From the NCBI GenBank assembly GCA_018266835.1, contig JAFDZP010000002.1, forward strand, positions 843,302 to 907,301: a stretch of 64,000 bases of DNA. The letters are read 5' to 3'. This document shows positions 16,248-25,274 of this stretch, one piece after another. The notes under the pieces are model-generated. The model was given only the letters and a program-made list of their open reading frames with translations, had not been told where the DNA came from and ran no database searches. This DNA comes from Bacteroidota bacterium (GTDB lineage Bacteria > Bacteroidota > Ignavibacteria > Tepidaquicellales > Tepidaquicellaceae). Positions within the stretch are counted from its first letter, which is position 1. Each line of letters begins with the position of its first letter. The translations under genes and the position numbers were made by a program.

Positions 16248-16742
16248 TTAACTGATTAAATTAAGGGATTTTGCTTTTGAAACTGCCTGAGTACGACTTT
16301 TAACTCCGAGCTTTGAGTAAATATTTCCGGTGTGGGTTTTTATGGTATTGAGTGAGACAAAGAGTTTATCAGCAATTTCCTTATTTGACAATCCGTGAGT
16401 TATATTAAGCAAAACTTCCAGTTCCCTCGTGCTTAAGTCGGTCTCGATTCCGTTATTTAATTTTATTGAATTAAGACTGTTGTTATTTGTTTCCAAAGCT
16501 GGTATAGCTTTAGATTTTTTGTTGCTGAGTTTGCTTCCGAAGTAAATCCCAAGTATTAAGAAAATGACTGCAATAATACCGGCATATGTTTCAAAACTGA
16601 ATTTGTAATGAAAGAAAAATGATTCGAGGACCTTTACCAATATCAGCAAAGCTGAAAATGAAACGGCTGTAATAAGGACTTTTTTATTTGTCAGTATACT
16701 TTTTATCACAAATAAAAATATGTATTGTTGCCAAAAGTTCAA
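16248..16742 (-). CDS. Membrane-anchored LuxR-type transcriptional regulator
   Basis: The 164-residue protein has two transmembrane helices (about residues 22-44 and 53-70), a variable linker and a C-terminal LuxR/GerE helix-turn-helix (STRELEVLLNITHGLSNKEI, then LFVSLNTIKTHTGNIYSKLG). It is therefore a one-component regulator fixed to the inner membrane, with no receiver domain. The start is a TTG at 16742, 8 bases after the SnoaL gene stop; a GTG at 16709 is the alternative and would still keep both helices. It may sense the membrane or pair with the nearby DUF4199 protein, but this is inference from position. Confidence 0.8.
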   Translation of the reverse strand: MNFWQQYIFLFVIKSILTNKKVLITAVSFSALLILVKVLESFFFHYKFSFETYAGIIAVIFLILGIYFGSKLSNKKSKAIPALETNNNSLNSIKLNNGIETDLSTRELEVLLNITHGLSNKEIADKLFVSLNTIKTHTGNIYSKLGVKSRTQAVSKAKSLNLIS

Positions 16743-16750
16743 ATGTAATT

Positions 16751-17134
16751 TTAGAACATCGTATTATCATTTGCTGATTGTTCCGGAATAACCTGTAAAA
16801 CATCCCAGTGTTCGACTATTTTCCCGTTCTCATCAAATCTGAATATATCGATTCCGGCATAATCTTTATCACCCGGCCACTTTTGATAACAATGAAGTAC
16901 AACATAATTATCTTCGGCAACTGCACGTTTAAATTCTACAGATTTCCCAGGCCATTCTTTTGCCATCTTTATAAAATAATCTATAAATGCCTGCTTTCCG
17001 TCAGCAACATGCGGGTTGTGCTGAATATATTCATCACCTGCATATTTTTCTATTGCCTCAGCCGGTTTGCATTTATTAAACATCAGATCATAAAACTCCA
17101 TTGCATTTTTTTTATTTAGTTCTAAGTTTGCCAT
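16751..17134 (-). CDS. SnoaL-like polyketide-cyclase fold protein
   Basis: This 127-residue NTF2-fold protein contains the family hallmarks [15 protein letters not shown], the [12 protein letters not shown] strand, [19 protein letters not shown] and a short tail. SnoaL-like proteins of this subgroup are usually small-molecule isomerases or binding proteins; many are stress-associated and uncharacterised. It lies 8 bases upstream of the LuxR regulator and 8 bases downstream of the arylsulfotransferase-like gene stop, so it is in the same minus-strand run. Confidence 0.85.
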   Translation of the reverse strand: MANLELNKKNAMEFYDLMFNKCKPAEAIEKYAGDEYIQHNPHVADGKQAFIDYFIKMAKEWPGKSVEFKRAVAEDNYVVLHCYQKWPGDKDYAGIDIFRFDENGKIVEHWDVLQVIPEQSANDNTMF

Positions 17135-17142
17135 AATAAATT

Positions 17143-18759
17143 TTATTTAATTAGGAGCATCTTCTTAGTCTCCTGAAAATTTTCCGTTATTATTTTATAA
17201 TAATAAATTCCTGACGTTTTGTTTGTACCATTGAATTCCACTTCATAGCTACCCTCTCTCAAATTTTCATTTACAAGGTTTTCAACTTCCCTTCCCATCA
17301 CATCGTAAATCTTTATTGAAACAAATTCACTCTTTGGGATTTCAAATTTTATCTTTGTTACAGGATTAAAAGGATTCGGGTAATTCTGATATAAATTATA
17401 TGAATGAGCAGTTTCATTTGTATTCAAAATTCCGATAGACTCGCAGGGATTTTGTATATTCAAAACAGACTTAACAAGCGAACCTACATAACCCATTCCA
17501 TAATTGACGAAAACCTGATAGTTTCCTGTTTGAGTAACCTGAATTCGCCTTGTAGTGTCTCCGGTACTCCATTTATAAGATTGGTATGAAGCAGGTGCCT
17601 CAAAGTAGTAATTTCCGTTTTCTGTATAGCATGAGATTTCCGGTCTGACCAGATTTGCAGGAAGTGTCTGATAATTAAAGAAACGATATGAATAAGCCGT
17701 ATCGGGAAAAGTTATTTCAAATATTTTACTTCCGGCTGAATTCAATACAACAAGAGGATTTGTAGTATTTACCAATCCCCCGAATGAAATTGCTGTGCTA
17801 CCATTCGAAAGTCTCTGAACATTCCCTGTAAATGAACTTGCAGTTGCAGGATTCTGACTGTAACTCCAGACTAGTGTTGCTGTTTTATTTATTTCATCTA
17901 ATTGAAACTCAGTTGCTCGCGCAGGATGAGTAAAAGGTATTTCATTTCTACCATTATCAAAAATTGTAATGTGACCATTGGGAAGACGCCTTATATCATG
18001 CTGGCCTAATAATTTTAAATTATCATTGGTAAAAGTGAACTGATTTCTTATTCCGCCGAAGCGCCAGATTATATCGCCCGTAGCTCTGCTTATTTTTGTA
18101 ATCTCGCTGAAATATCTTGAGGATAGTAAATAATTTCCGTCGGTATCTACATCAATTGCATTGCAATGAGTCCAGTCAACATTTTGCGGACTGCTGAGCC
18201 ATGAAGAATCAACATCGTCAAATTGAAAATGGTCAAAAGCTTTCCATTGAAAAACTAAGTTTTTATTTTCATCAAGCTCTTGTATTACTCCGCCGTCAAC
18301 TGAAGCAGTAGTTGAACCCGGCTGACCATTGAAATAATGATAAGCGGAAAGATCCATAACTCTGGTCTCACTTCCCAGCAATACATAATGTCCGTTAGGT
18401 AAAATAATAAATTCGTGGTTATCGGTAGAAATGCCGTTAACACAAACAACTGAATCTTTTATAACAAGATTTGAATCCAGAATATAATTTTTGCTTCTGT
18501 TACAGAATGTCAGTTTTCCGTTTGGCTGCAATTTGAAATTTGTAAAATTTCCCTGTGATGCAATTCTGTAAAAAACCATATTCCCTTTTGAGTCAAGAAT
18601 ATTTAATGAAGGTCTGTATTGAGTGTTGTTTTGGCTTTTCGTCGGAGTCATTAAATAATAACCTGTGCCGGTAGAATTATAAACTGAAACATTGTATGGA
18701 AAATACTGGCAAAAAGCTGATGTGCAGCAGAACAGCATTAATACTGTAAACTTCTTCAT
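17143..18759 (-). CDS. Arylsulfotransferase-like secreted protein with type IX sorting domain
   Basis: The 538-residue product starts with a signal peptide ([17 protein letters not shown]). Residues 40-370 resemble the ASST propeller family: [45 protein letters not shown] and [19 protein letters not shown], with histidines that fit the family's active-site positions. The last 85 residues are a type IX secretion sorting domain ([11 protein letters not shown] through ETKKMLLIK). Classical ASSTs transfer sulfate between phenols in the periplasm; this one would be displayed on or released from the cell surface. Sulfotransferase activity is inferred from the family and should not be assumed. Confidence 0.8.
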   Translation of the reverse strand: MKKFTVLMLFCCTSAFCQYFPYNVSVYNSTGTGYYLMTPTKSQNNTQYRPSLNILDSKGNMVFYRIASQGNFTNFKLQPNGKLTFCNRSKNYILDSNLVIKDSVVCVNGISTDNHEFIILPNGHYVLLGSETRVMDLSAYHYFNGQPGSTTASVDGGVIQELDENKNLVFQWKAFDHFQFDDVDSSWLSSPQNVDWTHCNAIDVDTDGNYLLSSRYFSEITKISRATGDIIWRFGGIRNQFTFTNDNLKLLGQHDIRRLPNGHITIFDNGRNEIPFTHPARATEFQLDEINKTATLVWSYSQNPATASSFTGNVQRLSNGSTAISFGGLVNTTNPLVVLNSAGSKIFEITFPDTAYSYRFFNYQTLPANLVRPEISCYTENGNYYFEAPASYQSYKWSTGDTTRRIQVTQTGNYQVFVNYGMGYVGSLVKSVLNIQNPCESIGILNTNETAHSYNLYQNYPNPFNPVTKIKFEIPKSEFVSIKIYDVMGREVENLVNENLREGSYEVEFNGTNKTSGIYYYKIITENFQETKKMLLIK

Positions 18760-18817
18760 TATTATTCTAAAATTAAGAGCTATTTAGAGCTATTGACAAG
18801 CTAATTGTTTTAAGACA

Positions 18818-18856
18818 TAAAAAATCCGCAAAAGTTTAAATCTTCTGCGGATTTCA
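18818..18856 (-). terminator. Terminator of the T9SS cargo gene
   Basis: A 13-bp stem with one mismatch (AAATCCGC... / ...GCGGATTT, 18822-18854) has a TTTAAAT loop and six T next to it on the minus strand. It begins 22 bases after the cargo gene stop. Confidence 0.85.
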
Positions 18857-18878
18857 AAATGAATGTTATCTATCTTAA

Positions 18879-20567
18879 CTATTTTACTAAAATCATTTTC
18901 TTTGTTTCCTGATATTTTTCAGTGTATATTTTATAGTAATAAATCCCTGAAGATTTATTCATCCCGTTGAATTCCATTTCATAGCTTCCGGCTTTCAAAT
19001 TCTGATTTACTAAGTTATCAACTTCTCTTCCCATGACATCATATATTTTTAGAGATACAAATCCGCTTTGAGGGATATCAAATTTTATTCTGGTGGTAGG
19101 GTTAAACGGATTCGGGAAATTCTGGAATAATTTGTAATCAGAAGGAATATAAGAACCCAAAGGATTTATACCCACTGTATTTGGAGTAAGATAAACTTTG
19201 AAAATTCTATTTGAAGCAACTGAACCAACACCGGTTACCTGACTATGAGAACTTAACATCTGAACAAAAGGGTTTGCTTCAAATGCTTCAATTCCTCCGT
19301 ACAAATAACCTGCAAATGTTCTACCCGTTAATGAACGAAGCTTCACCACATCATTCGAATACCTTGGAAGCCCTGCATCATATACCATATGCTGCTCTGC
19401 CCCAAGTCTTCTGTTTGAAGGAAATCTTACTGGAAGTACAGAATCCTTACTTGTTCCATTTGAAAATTTTGTAATCGCAGTGATATCACTTATAAATGGC
19501 ACACATGGAGCAGGTCCTCCGAAGTTACATGTATCAATTACAGATTTATGCAGCAAAGTATCATACCTGTACAAGCTTATTCCACCAAGGAATAAATTAC
19601 TCATGTCATTTCTTACAGAATCATATAAAGGAATTACAGGACACTCATATTGACTGTATTTCTGCAGGAAAGTGTTTTCAACTGAAATTGAATTTGCTCC
19701 TATGTAAACAGGATTTACAAAAGGTACATCCTGAGTATATTGAAATACCCCTCCGTAAATTGTCATACTCTGATTACCGGATGTGCTTGTAATCTGAGGA
19801 ACAACATTTAAATCTCTTCTGTGAAGATTTACTGTATCAACTATATATGATTTATTTGTAATGCTTAGTGTAACACCGTTATCTACTATATCAAATTTCT
19901 TAATTGCATTATTATACTGTTGTACAAAAAGCGGCGGACCTGATGCAGGAAAAGCATACTTGCCTGTAAATTTCTGCCCTACTGTTAAATAATAAGAAGT
20001 TCCGATTCTTCCTAATATACCACCCGTAACTGCAAATGTTGTATCTGTTAATGTTCTGATAAAAGAACTGACAGAACTGTTAGACTTAATCGCATTTATC
20101 ATTCCGCTGACATTAATAGCTGTGAATTTTGGAAATGTTATAAATGAATCAAGTGAGCCTGAGCCGATGCTTGAATCTTTTCCATACCCTCCACATAAAT
20201 AAAGAGTATTTCCTGTCTGATATGATTGCATATTAGTAGAGCGGAATTGCTCTGCATTTGCTACAGATAAATCCTGATAAATACTTCGTGTCCACACGCT
20301 ATCGGTTACAGGATTATAAACAATGAAGTTTTTATTTGCGGAAACTGTTGGGAAGCCGCCTGCAGGCGGAAGAGGAAACGAGTGCATTCCGTCCGTCCGT
20401 CCGCCGATTAATAGCCAGTAATCATTATAATGACCAAGTACATATGACTGAATACCCGGAGCATTGGTTCTCGGAAATTCCTGGATTTCAAAAATAAACG
20501 GGACTGTGTTTTGAGAAAAAACAGATACAGAAAATACACAAAACAAAAAAACGAAGATTTTTTTCAT
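18879..20567 (-). CDS. Secreted type IX cargo protein, unrecognised body
   Basis: The 562-residue protein has a signal peptide (MKKIFVFLFCVFSVSVFSQ) and a C-terminal type IX sorting domain (LFQNFPNPFNP through ETKKMILVK) closely related to the one in the arylsulfotransferase-like neighbour. The body has scattered GG-strand features (WLLIGGRTDGMHSF, LYLCGGYGKDS, LYGGIEAFEANPF) suggestive of a Kelch-like propeller, but I cannot assign the family with confidence. It has its own terminator. The function is unknown; it is probably surface-attached or secreted. Confidence 0.75.
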   Translation of the reverse strand: MKKIFVFLFCVFSVSVFSQNTVPFIFEIQEFPRTNAPGIQSYVLGHYNDYWLLIGGRTDGMHSFPLPPAGGFPTVSANKNFIVYNPVTDSVWTRSIYQDLSVANAEQFRSTNMQSYQTGNTLYLCGGYGKDSSIGSGSLDSFITFPKFTAINVSGMINAIKSNSSVSSFIRTLTDTTFAVTGGILGRIGTSYYLTVGQKFTGKYAFPASGPPLFVQQYNNAIKKFDIVDNGVTLSITNKSYIVDTVNLHRRDLNVVPQITSTSGNQSMTIYGGVFQYTQDVPFVNPVYIGANSISVENTFLQKYSQYECPVIPLYDSVRNDMSNLFLGGISLYRYDTLLHKSVIDTCNFGGPAPCVPFISDITAITKFSNGTSKDSVLPVRFPSNRRLGAEQHMVYDAGLPRYSNDVVKLRSLTGRTFAGYLYGGIEAFEANPFVQMLSSHSQVTGVGSVASNRIFKVYLTPNTVGINPLGSYIPSDYKLFQNFPNPFNPTTRIKFDIPQSGFVSLKIYDVMGREVDNLVNQNLKAGSYEMEFNGMNKSSGIYYYKIYTEKYQETKKMILVK

Positions 20568-20862
20568 TTAAGTTGGGTTTAAATTGAAATGAATTATAAA
20601 TTATATTGTGCAGCTCCAGGAGGCTAGGGGGGTTCGTTAAAATAGTAAATCTAAAATAAAAATAAAATCTTTTATTTATTTATGATTTGATTAAACTTTA
20701 TTCAAATAATGTTGTCTTAGTAGCAGGGATTACCACGCCCTTTTCCTTTCTCATTAGATTTATCGTTAAACCAATCTGTATTAAAAGAATTTTTTTTCTA
20801 TTTAATACCTGTTTTGCGAACTGTATATTTTTTAATATTGTTATAAATCGAAAATCTTTAGT

Positions 20863-21927
20863 TTGAATAAATACATTAAATTCGCAATTATTATATTAGT
20901 TATAGGTGCAGCTCTGTACTTTATAATACCAAAACTTTCCTCGAAAGAAAAACCTCAAACCCAAAACCAATCTCAAGGCGATGGCACAACCTCTGCTGAT
21001 GGTTATGTAATAAAATCCACTGATTTAGATAATGAAATTCAGGCAGTCGGTACTATTCGCGCAAATGAAGAAGTAGAAATTCGAAGCGAAGTTTCCCGAA
21101 AGATTACCGGAATTTATTTTAAAGAAGGTTCAAAGGTTGGAAGAGGTAAAACTTTGTTTAAACTTGACGATGCCGATTTAATAGCAAGTATGAATAAACT
21201 CAAGTTAGATGAACAGCTTGCTGTATTAAATGAAAAGAGAAATAAAGAACTTCTTGATAAGGGACTCTTATCACAATCAGATTATGATATACAAATAAAT
21301 AATCTGGCAAAGATAAGGGCTGATATGGAATCAATCCAAATTCAGATTGATAAAACAAATATTCGCGCTCCTTTCAGCGGGTTTGTAGGCTTAAGAAATG
21401 TAAGTGTTGGCAGCTATGCAACTCCAACGAATGTATTAACTACAATGCAGGATTTAAGCAAACTTAAGATAGATTTTTCTATACCGGAAAAATATATCAA
21501 CTTTTTTAAAATTGGGCAGAAAATATTTTTTAAAGTTGCCGGAATCGATGAAGAATACGAAGGAGAAGTATATGCATTCGAACCTAAAGTGGAAAATGGT
21601 ACAAAAACTTTAATACTGAGAGCTATTAGTAACAGATCTAACTCTAAGCTTTTACCCGGAAGTTTTACAAATGTACGTTTAATAATGAAGCAGATAAGCG
21701 ACGCTATGCTTGTACCAACTCAGGCCGTGATTCCAAACCTTAAAGGACAAAGTGTTTATATTGCTGATAACGGAAAAGTGAAGGAAGTAAGTGTAGAATT
21801 AGGAAACAGGTTAGAAGACATGGTTCAGATTATTGGAGACATTAAACAGGGTGATACATTAATTACTACAAATATTTTACGTCTGAAACCTAATTCAAAA
21901 GTCAAAATCGTTAAAGTTAGTAATTAA
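20863..21927 (+). CDS. RND efflux membrane-fusion (periplasmic adaptor) protein
   Basis: The 354-residue adaptor has an N-terminal membrane anchor (about residues 5-25), a barrel-sandwich half (EVEIRSEVSRKITGIYFKEG), an unusually short hairpin and the matching lipoyl half (TNIRAPFSGFVGLRNVSVGS), then a beta-barrel and membrane-proximal domain (MLVPTQAVIPNLKGQSVYIA). It connects the inner-membrane pump to an outer-membrane channel and is needed for transport. The start is a TTG at 20863 with no obvious Shine-Dalgarno sequence. The pump gene begins 15 bases after its stop. No TolC-like channel gene is in the window. Confidence 0.9.
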   Translation: MNKYIKFAIIILVIGAALYFIIPKLSSKEKPQTQNQSQGDGTTSADGYVIKSTDLDNEIQAVGTIRANEEVEIRSEVSRKITGIYFKEGSKVGRGKTLFKLDDADLIASMNKLKLDEQLAVLNEKRNKELLDKGLLSQSDYDIQINNLAKIRADMESIQIQIDKTNIRAPFSGFVGLRNVSVGSYATPTNVLTTMQDLSKLKIDFSIPEKYINFFKIGQKIFFKVAGIDEEYEGEVYAFEPKVENGTKTLILRAISNRSNSKLLPGSFTNVRLIMKQISDAMLVPTQAVIPNLKGQSVYIADNGKVKEVSVELGNRLEDMVQIIGDIKQGDTLITTNILRLKPNSKVKIVKVSN

Positions 21928-21942
21928 AATTAATCATAAAGT

Positions 21943-24900
21943 TTGAGCTTATCAGATACATCCATAAAGAGACCCGTATTTGCAATGGTAATGAGTATTA
22001 TTCTCATTATTATGGGTTTTGTTGGATTCAGATTTTTGCAAATAAGAGAATATCCTAGCATTGACCCTCCAATTGTAACGGTAACTACAAATTATCCGGG
22101 AGCAAATTCAGATGTTATCGAAACACAAATCACCGAACCCCTTGAAGAGGGAGTAAATGGTATTGAAGGAATAAGAACACTAACTTCTACTTCCCGTGAA
22201 GGAGTCAGCTCTATTACAGTAGAATTTAATCTAGATAGAGATTTAGAATCTGCAGCAAATGATGTAAGAGACAGAGTAAGCCGCTCATTGAAAAATCTCC
22301 CGAATGATGTTGACCCTCCCATAGTTGAAAAAGCCGATGCAGATGCAACTCCAATTATCTTTTTAACAGTTTATAGCGATACAAGAAATATATTAGAAGT
22401 CAGCAAGTTTGCTTCCGATGTAATTGGTGAAAGAATGCAAACTATTAATGGTGTAGGTTCAGTGCGGATTTTTGGCGAAAAAAAATTAGCCATAAGATTG
22501 CGCCTTGACCCAAGCAAGATGGCTGCATATAAAGTTACACCTCTGGATATTCAAAGTGTATTAAATAAGCAAAATGTTGATTTACCTTCAGGTAAAATAG
22601 AAGGGTGGTCTACAGAACTGACCATAAGAACATTTGGCAGACTAAATAGCATTGATGAGTTTAATAATCTAACGATTAAAGAAGACAATGGAAGAGTAGT
22701 AAAATTAAGTGATATTGGATTTGCAGAATACGGCGCGGAAAACGAACGTTCTGCTCTTAAACGTAATGGCAGACCCGGAGTTGGTGTAGCAGTTCTTCCT
22801 CAGGCAGGTGCAAATGTCATTGAAATCTCAGATGAATTTCATAAAAGACTGGAAAAATTAAAAACAGAAGTTCCTGAAGATATAAAGTTAGATTTGGGAT
22901 TCGACTTCTCAACTTTTGTCAGGAAGACTTTAAGTGAAGTAGAGGAAACAATTTTTATTGCATTCGGACTTGTTGTATTCATCATATTTCTTTTCTTAAG
23001 AGACTGGCGCTCGACCTTAATTCCCGTTATTGCAATTCCTATTTCTATTATTGCTACATTCTTTGTCATGTATCTTCTGAATTTCTCCATTAACGTGCTT
23101 TCATTAGTAGGAATAATTTTGGCTATTGGTTTAGTATGCGATGATGCCATAGTAGTACTGGAAAATATTTATACAAAAATTGAAGACGGAATGTCGCCTA
23201 AACAGGCAGCATTTAAAGGTGCAAGGGAAATCTACTTTGCCGTTATTTCTACTACTATTACTCTTGCTGCGGTATTTTTTCCTATCCTATTTATCCAAGG
23301 TCAGGTTGGAAGATTATTCAGAGAGTTTGGTGTTGTGATTGCAGTCTCTGTTTTAATTTCGGCTTTTGTTGCCTTAAGTTTAAGCCCTATGCTTAGCGCG
23401 TTTATTCTCAAAAGGCATGATGCTCACAACAAGTTTTATAATATGACTGAGCCGTTTTTTGTATGGCTTACTAAAACTTACAATAACTCTCTTGAAAAAT
23501 TTATGAGAGTAAGATGGGTGAGCTTCATATTAGTTGTTGCAGCTTTTGCAATAATATTTTTTATCGGCAGTCAGTTGAAATCTGAGTTAGCTCCCTTGGA
23601 AGACCGTTCTAATATAAGAATTTCCGCTACAGCACCTGAAGGGGCGTCGTATGAATTTACGGAACGTTATCTTGATGAAATGACAAAATATGTAATGGAT
23701 TCTATTCCGGAAGTATCATCTCCTTTAACTTTAGTTGCAATTGGCGGAGGAAGCAGCGCTACAAACACCGGTGGATTAAGTTTGTATTTGAAAGACCCAG
23801 ATGAAAGAGAAAGATCACAGAAAGAAATCTTTGCCCAGCTTTCTAAAGCTCTTAATAGTTTTTATGGTGTACGTGGGTTTCCTACTCAGCCGCCTACAAT
23901 CGGAGCAAGGTTTGGCGGGCAGCCTATTCAATTCGTAATTATGTCAAATAATTTTGATAGTCTTGCAAATATTCTTCCTAAATTTTTGGATGAAGCTAAG
24001 AAAAATCCTATTTTACAGTTTGTTGATGCTAACTTAAAAGTAAATAAGCCGGAACTTGCTATAACAATTGATAGAGGAAAGGCTGATGCACTTGGTGTTA
24101 CTATTCAGGATGTTGCGCAGGTTTTGCAGACTGCTCTGGCAGGAGTAAGGTACGGATATTTTATTCAGGGTGAAAAACAATATCAGATAATCGGGCAGCT
24201 CGAAAGAGAATACAGAGATAAACCGGGTGATTTAGATAATATATATGTAAAAAATAAACGTGGTGAATTGATTCAATTAAGCAGTCTTGTCTCATTAAAA
24301 GAAGAGGCAACTGCACCTTCGAGATTCAGATTCAACAGATTTTCAGCTGCGACAATTTCTGCAGCACCGGTACCTCCGAACACATTAGGTGACGGATTAA
24401 AAGCGATGGAAGATGTTGCTAAAAAAGTTTTAAATGAAAATTATACAACGGCACTTGCAGGTGAGTCACGTGATTTTGCGGAAAGCTCCTCGAGTCTTTT
24501 GTTCACTTTCGTTTTTGCAATTGTAATTATCTTTCTTGTTCTCGCTGCGCAATTTGAAAGTTTTATTGACCCGTTCATTATTTTGCTTACGGTTCCGTTA
24601 GCAATTACAGGGGCTATACTCAGCCTTTGGATTACCGGTCAAACTATAAATATTTTCAGTCAGATTGGTATTATTATGCTTGTTGGTCTTGTTACAAAAA
24701 ATGCTATACTTATAGTTGAGTTTGCTAATCAACGCAAACAGGAAGGGCTAACAAAACTTGAAGCTGTTATAGAAGCTGCAGAAGCACGTTTCAGACCGAT
24801 TATCATGACGACACTTGCAACAACTTTGGGAATTTTACCAATTGCTCTTGGTTTTGGTGCCGGAAGCAGAATATCACTTGGTATTGCTGTTGTAGGCGGA

Positions 24901-25056
24901 CTTTTATTTTCTACCTTCTTAACATTATTTATTGTCCCTGCTATTTATTCTTATATTGCCAAGGCAAAAGCAAATGTAATTGAAGATGAAGAACCTGAAC
25001 CGGAGAAGTCGCAAATAACTGATAAATCACAGGACGAAATTTACGCCCCCTCGTAA
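21943..25056 (+). CDS. RND multidrug efflux permease, HAE1/AcrB type
   Basis: This 1037-residue inner-membrane pump has twelve predicted helices in two repeats. The proton-relay residues are present: the Asp-Asp pair in GLVCDDAIVVLEN and the Lys in GLVTKNAILIVEFANQ. Other AcrB hallmarks are the IKRPVFAMVMSIILIIMGF opening and the EYPSIDPPIVTVTTNYPGA segment. It exports amphiphilic compounds by proton antiport with the preceding adaptor. The start codon is TTG (MSLSDTS). The last five codons and the stop lie inside the left arm, loop and right arm of a CTTACG-type hairpin (25041-25056), giving the odd tail YAPS; the preceding EDEEPEPEKSQ run is acidic and probably disordered. Confidence 0.93.
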   Translation: MSLSDTSIKRPVFAMVMSIILIIMGFVGFRFLQIREYPSIDPPIVTVTTNYPGANSDVIETQITEPLEEGVNGIEGIRTLTSTSREGVSSITVEFNLDRDLESAANDVRDRVSRSLKNLPNDVDPPIVEKADADATPIIFLTVYSDTRNILEVSKFASDVIGERMQTINGVGSVRIFGEKKLAIRLRLDPSKMAAYKVTPLDIQSVLNKQNVDLPSGKIEGWSTELTIRTFGRLNSIDEFNNLTIKEDNGRVVKLSDIGFAEYGAENERSALKRNGRPGVGVAVLPQAGANVIEISDEFHKRLEKLKTEVPEDIKLDLGFDFSTFVRKTLSEVEETIFIAFGLVVFIIFLFLRDWRSTLIPVIAIPISIIATFFVMYLLNFSINVLSLVGIILAIGLVCDDAIVVLENIYTKIEDGMSPKQAAFKGAREIYFAVISTTITLAAVFFPILFIQGQVGRLFREFGVVIAVSVLISAFVALSLSPMLSAFILKRHDAHNKFYNMTEPFFVWLTKTYNNSLEKFMRVRWVSFILVVAAFAIIFFIGSQLKSELAPLEDRSNIRISATAPEGASYEFTERYLDEMTKYVMDSIPEVSSPLTLVAIGGGSSATNTGGLSLYLKDPDERERSQKEIFAQLSKALNSFYGVRGFPTQPPTIGARFGGQPIQFVIMSNNFDSLANILPKFLDEAKKNPILQFVDANLKVNKPELAITIDRGKADALGVTIQDVAQVLQTALAGVRYGYFIQGEKQYQIIGQLEREYRDKPGDLDNIYVKNKRGELIQLSSLVSLKEEATAPSRFRFNRFSAATISAAPVPPNTLGDGLKAMEDVAKKVLNENYTTALAGESRDFAESSSSLLFTFVFAIVIIFLVLAAQFESFIDPFIILLTVPLAITGAILSLWITGQTINIFSQIGIIMLVGLVTKNAILIVEFANQRKQEGLTKLEAVIEAAEARFRPIIMTTLATTLGILPIALGFGAGSRISLGIAVVGGLLFSTFLTLFIVPAIYSYIAKAKANVIEDEEPEPEKSQITDKSQDEIYAPS

Positions 25057-25060
25057 GTTT
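25041..25060. repeat. CTTACG/CGTAAG hairpin repeat, copy 2, overlapping the RND stop codon
   Basis: TTACG/CGTAA with loop CCCCCT is the reverse of copy 1 at 7759-7784 (with its loop AGGGGG read on the other strand) and shares the flanking GTTTT. The TAA of the right arm is the stop codon of the pump gene. Confidence 0.65.
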
Positions 25061-25274
25061 TGAACTAAATTAATATTTTTTCACTATATTAATTGAAGGG
25101 TTTGGAAATTAAACTTTGAAATAACAAATATTTATCAGTTTTATCCCTATTACTGCCAGTGCGTTAATTTCACTTACGGATTTCACTTACAAAGGCTACT
25201 TCAATTAAACTTTTAAACGTTCTGTTACCATACTGAAATTCATTTTTTAATAAATCCAATCTGAACTTTATTCC

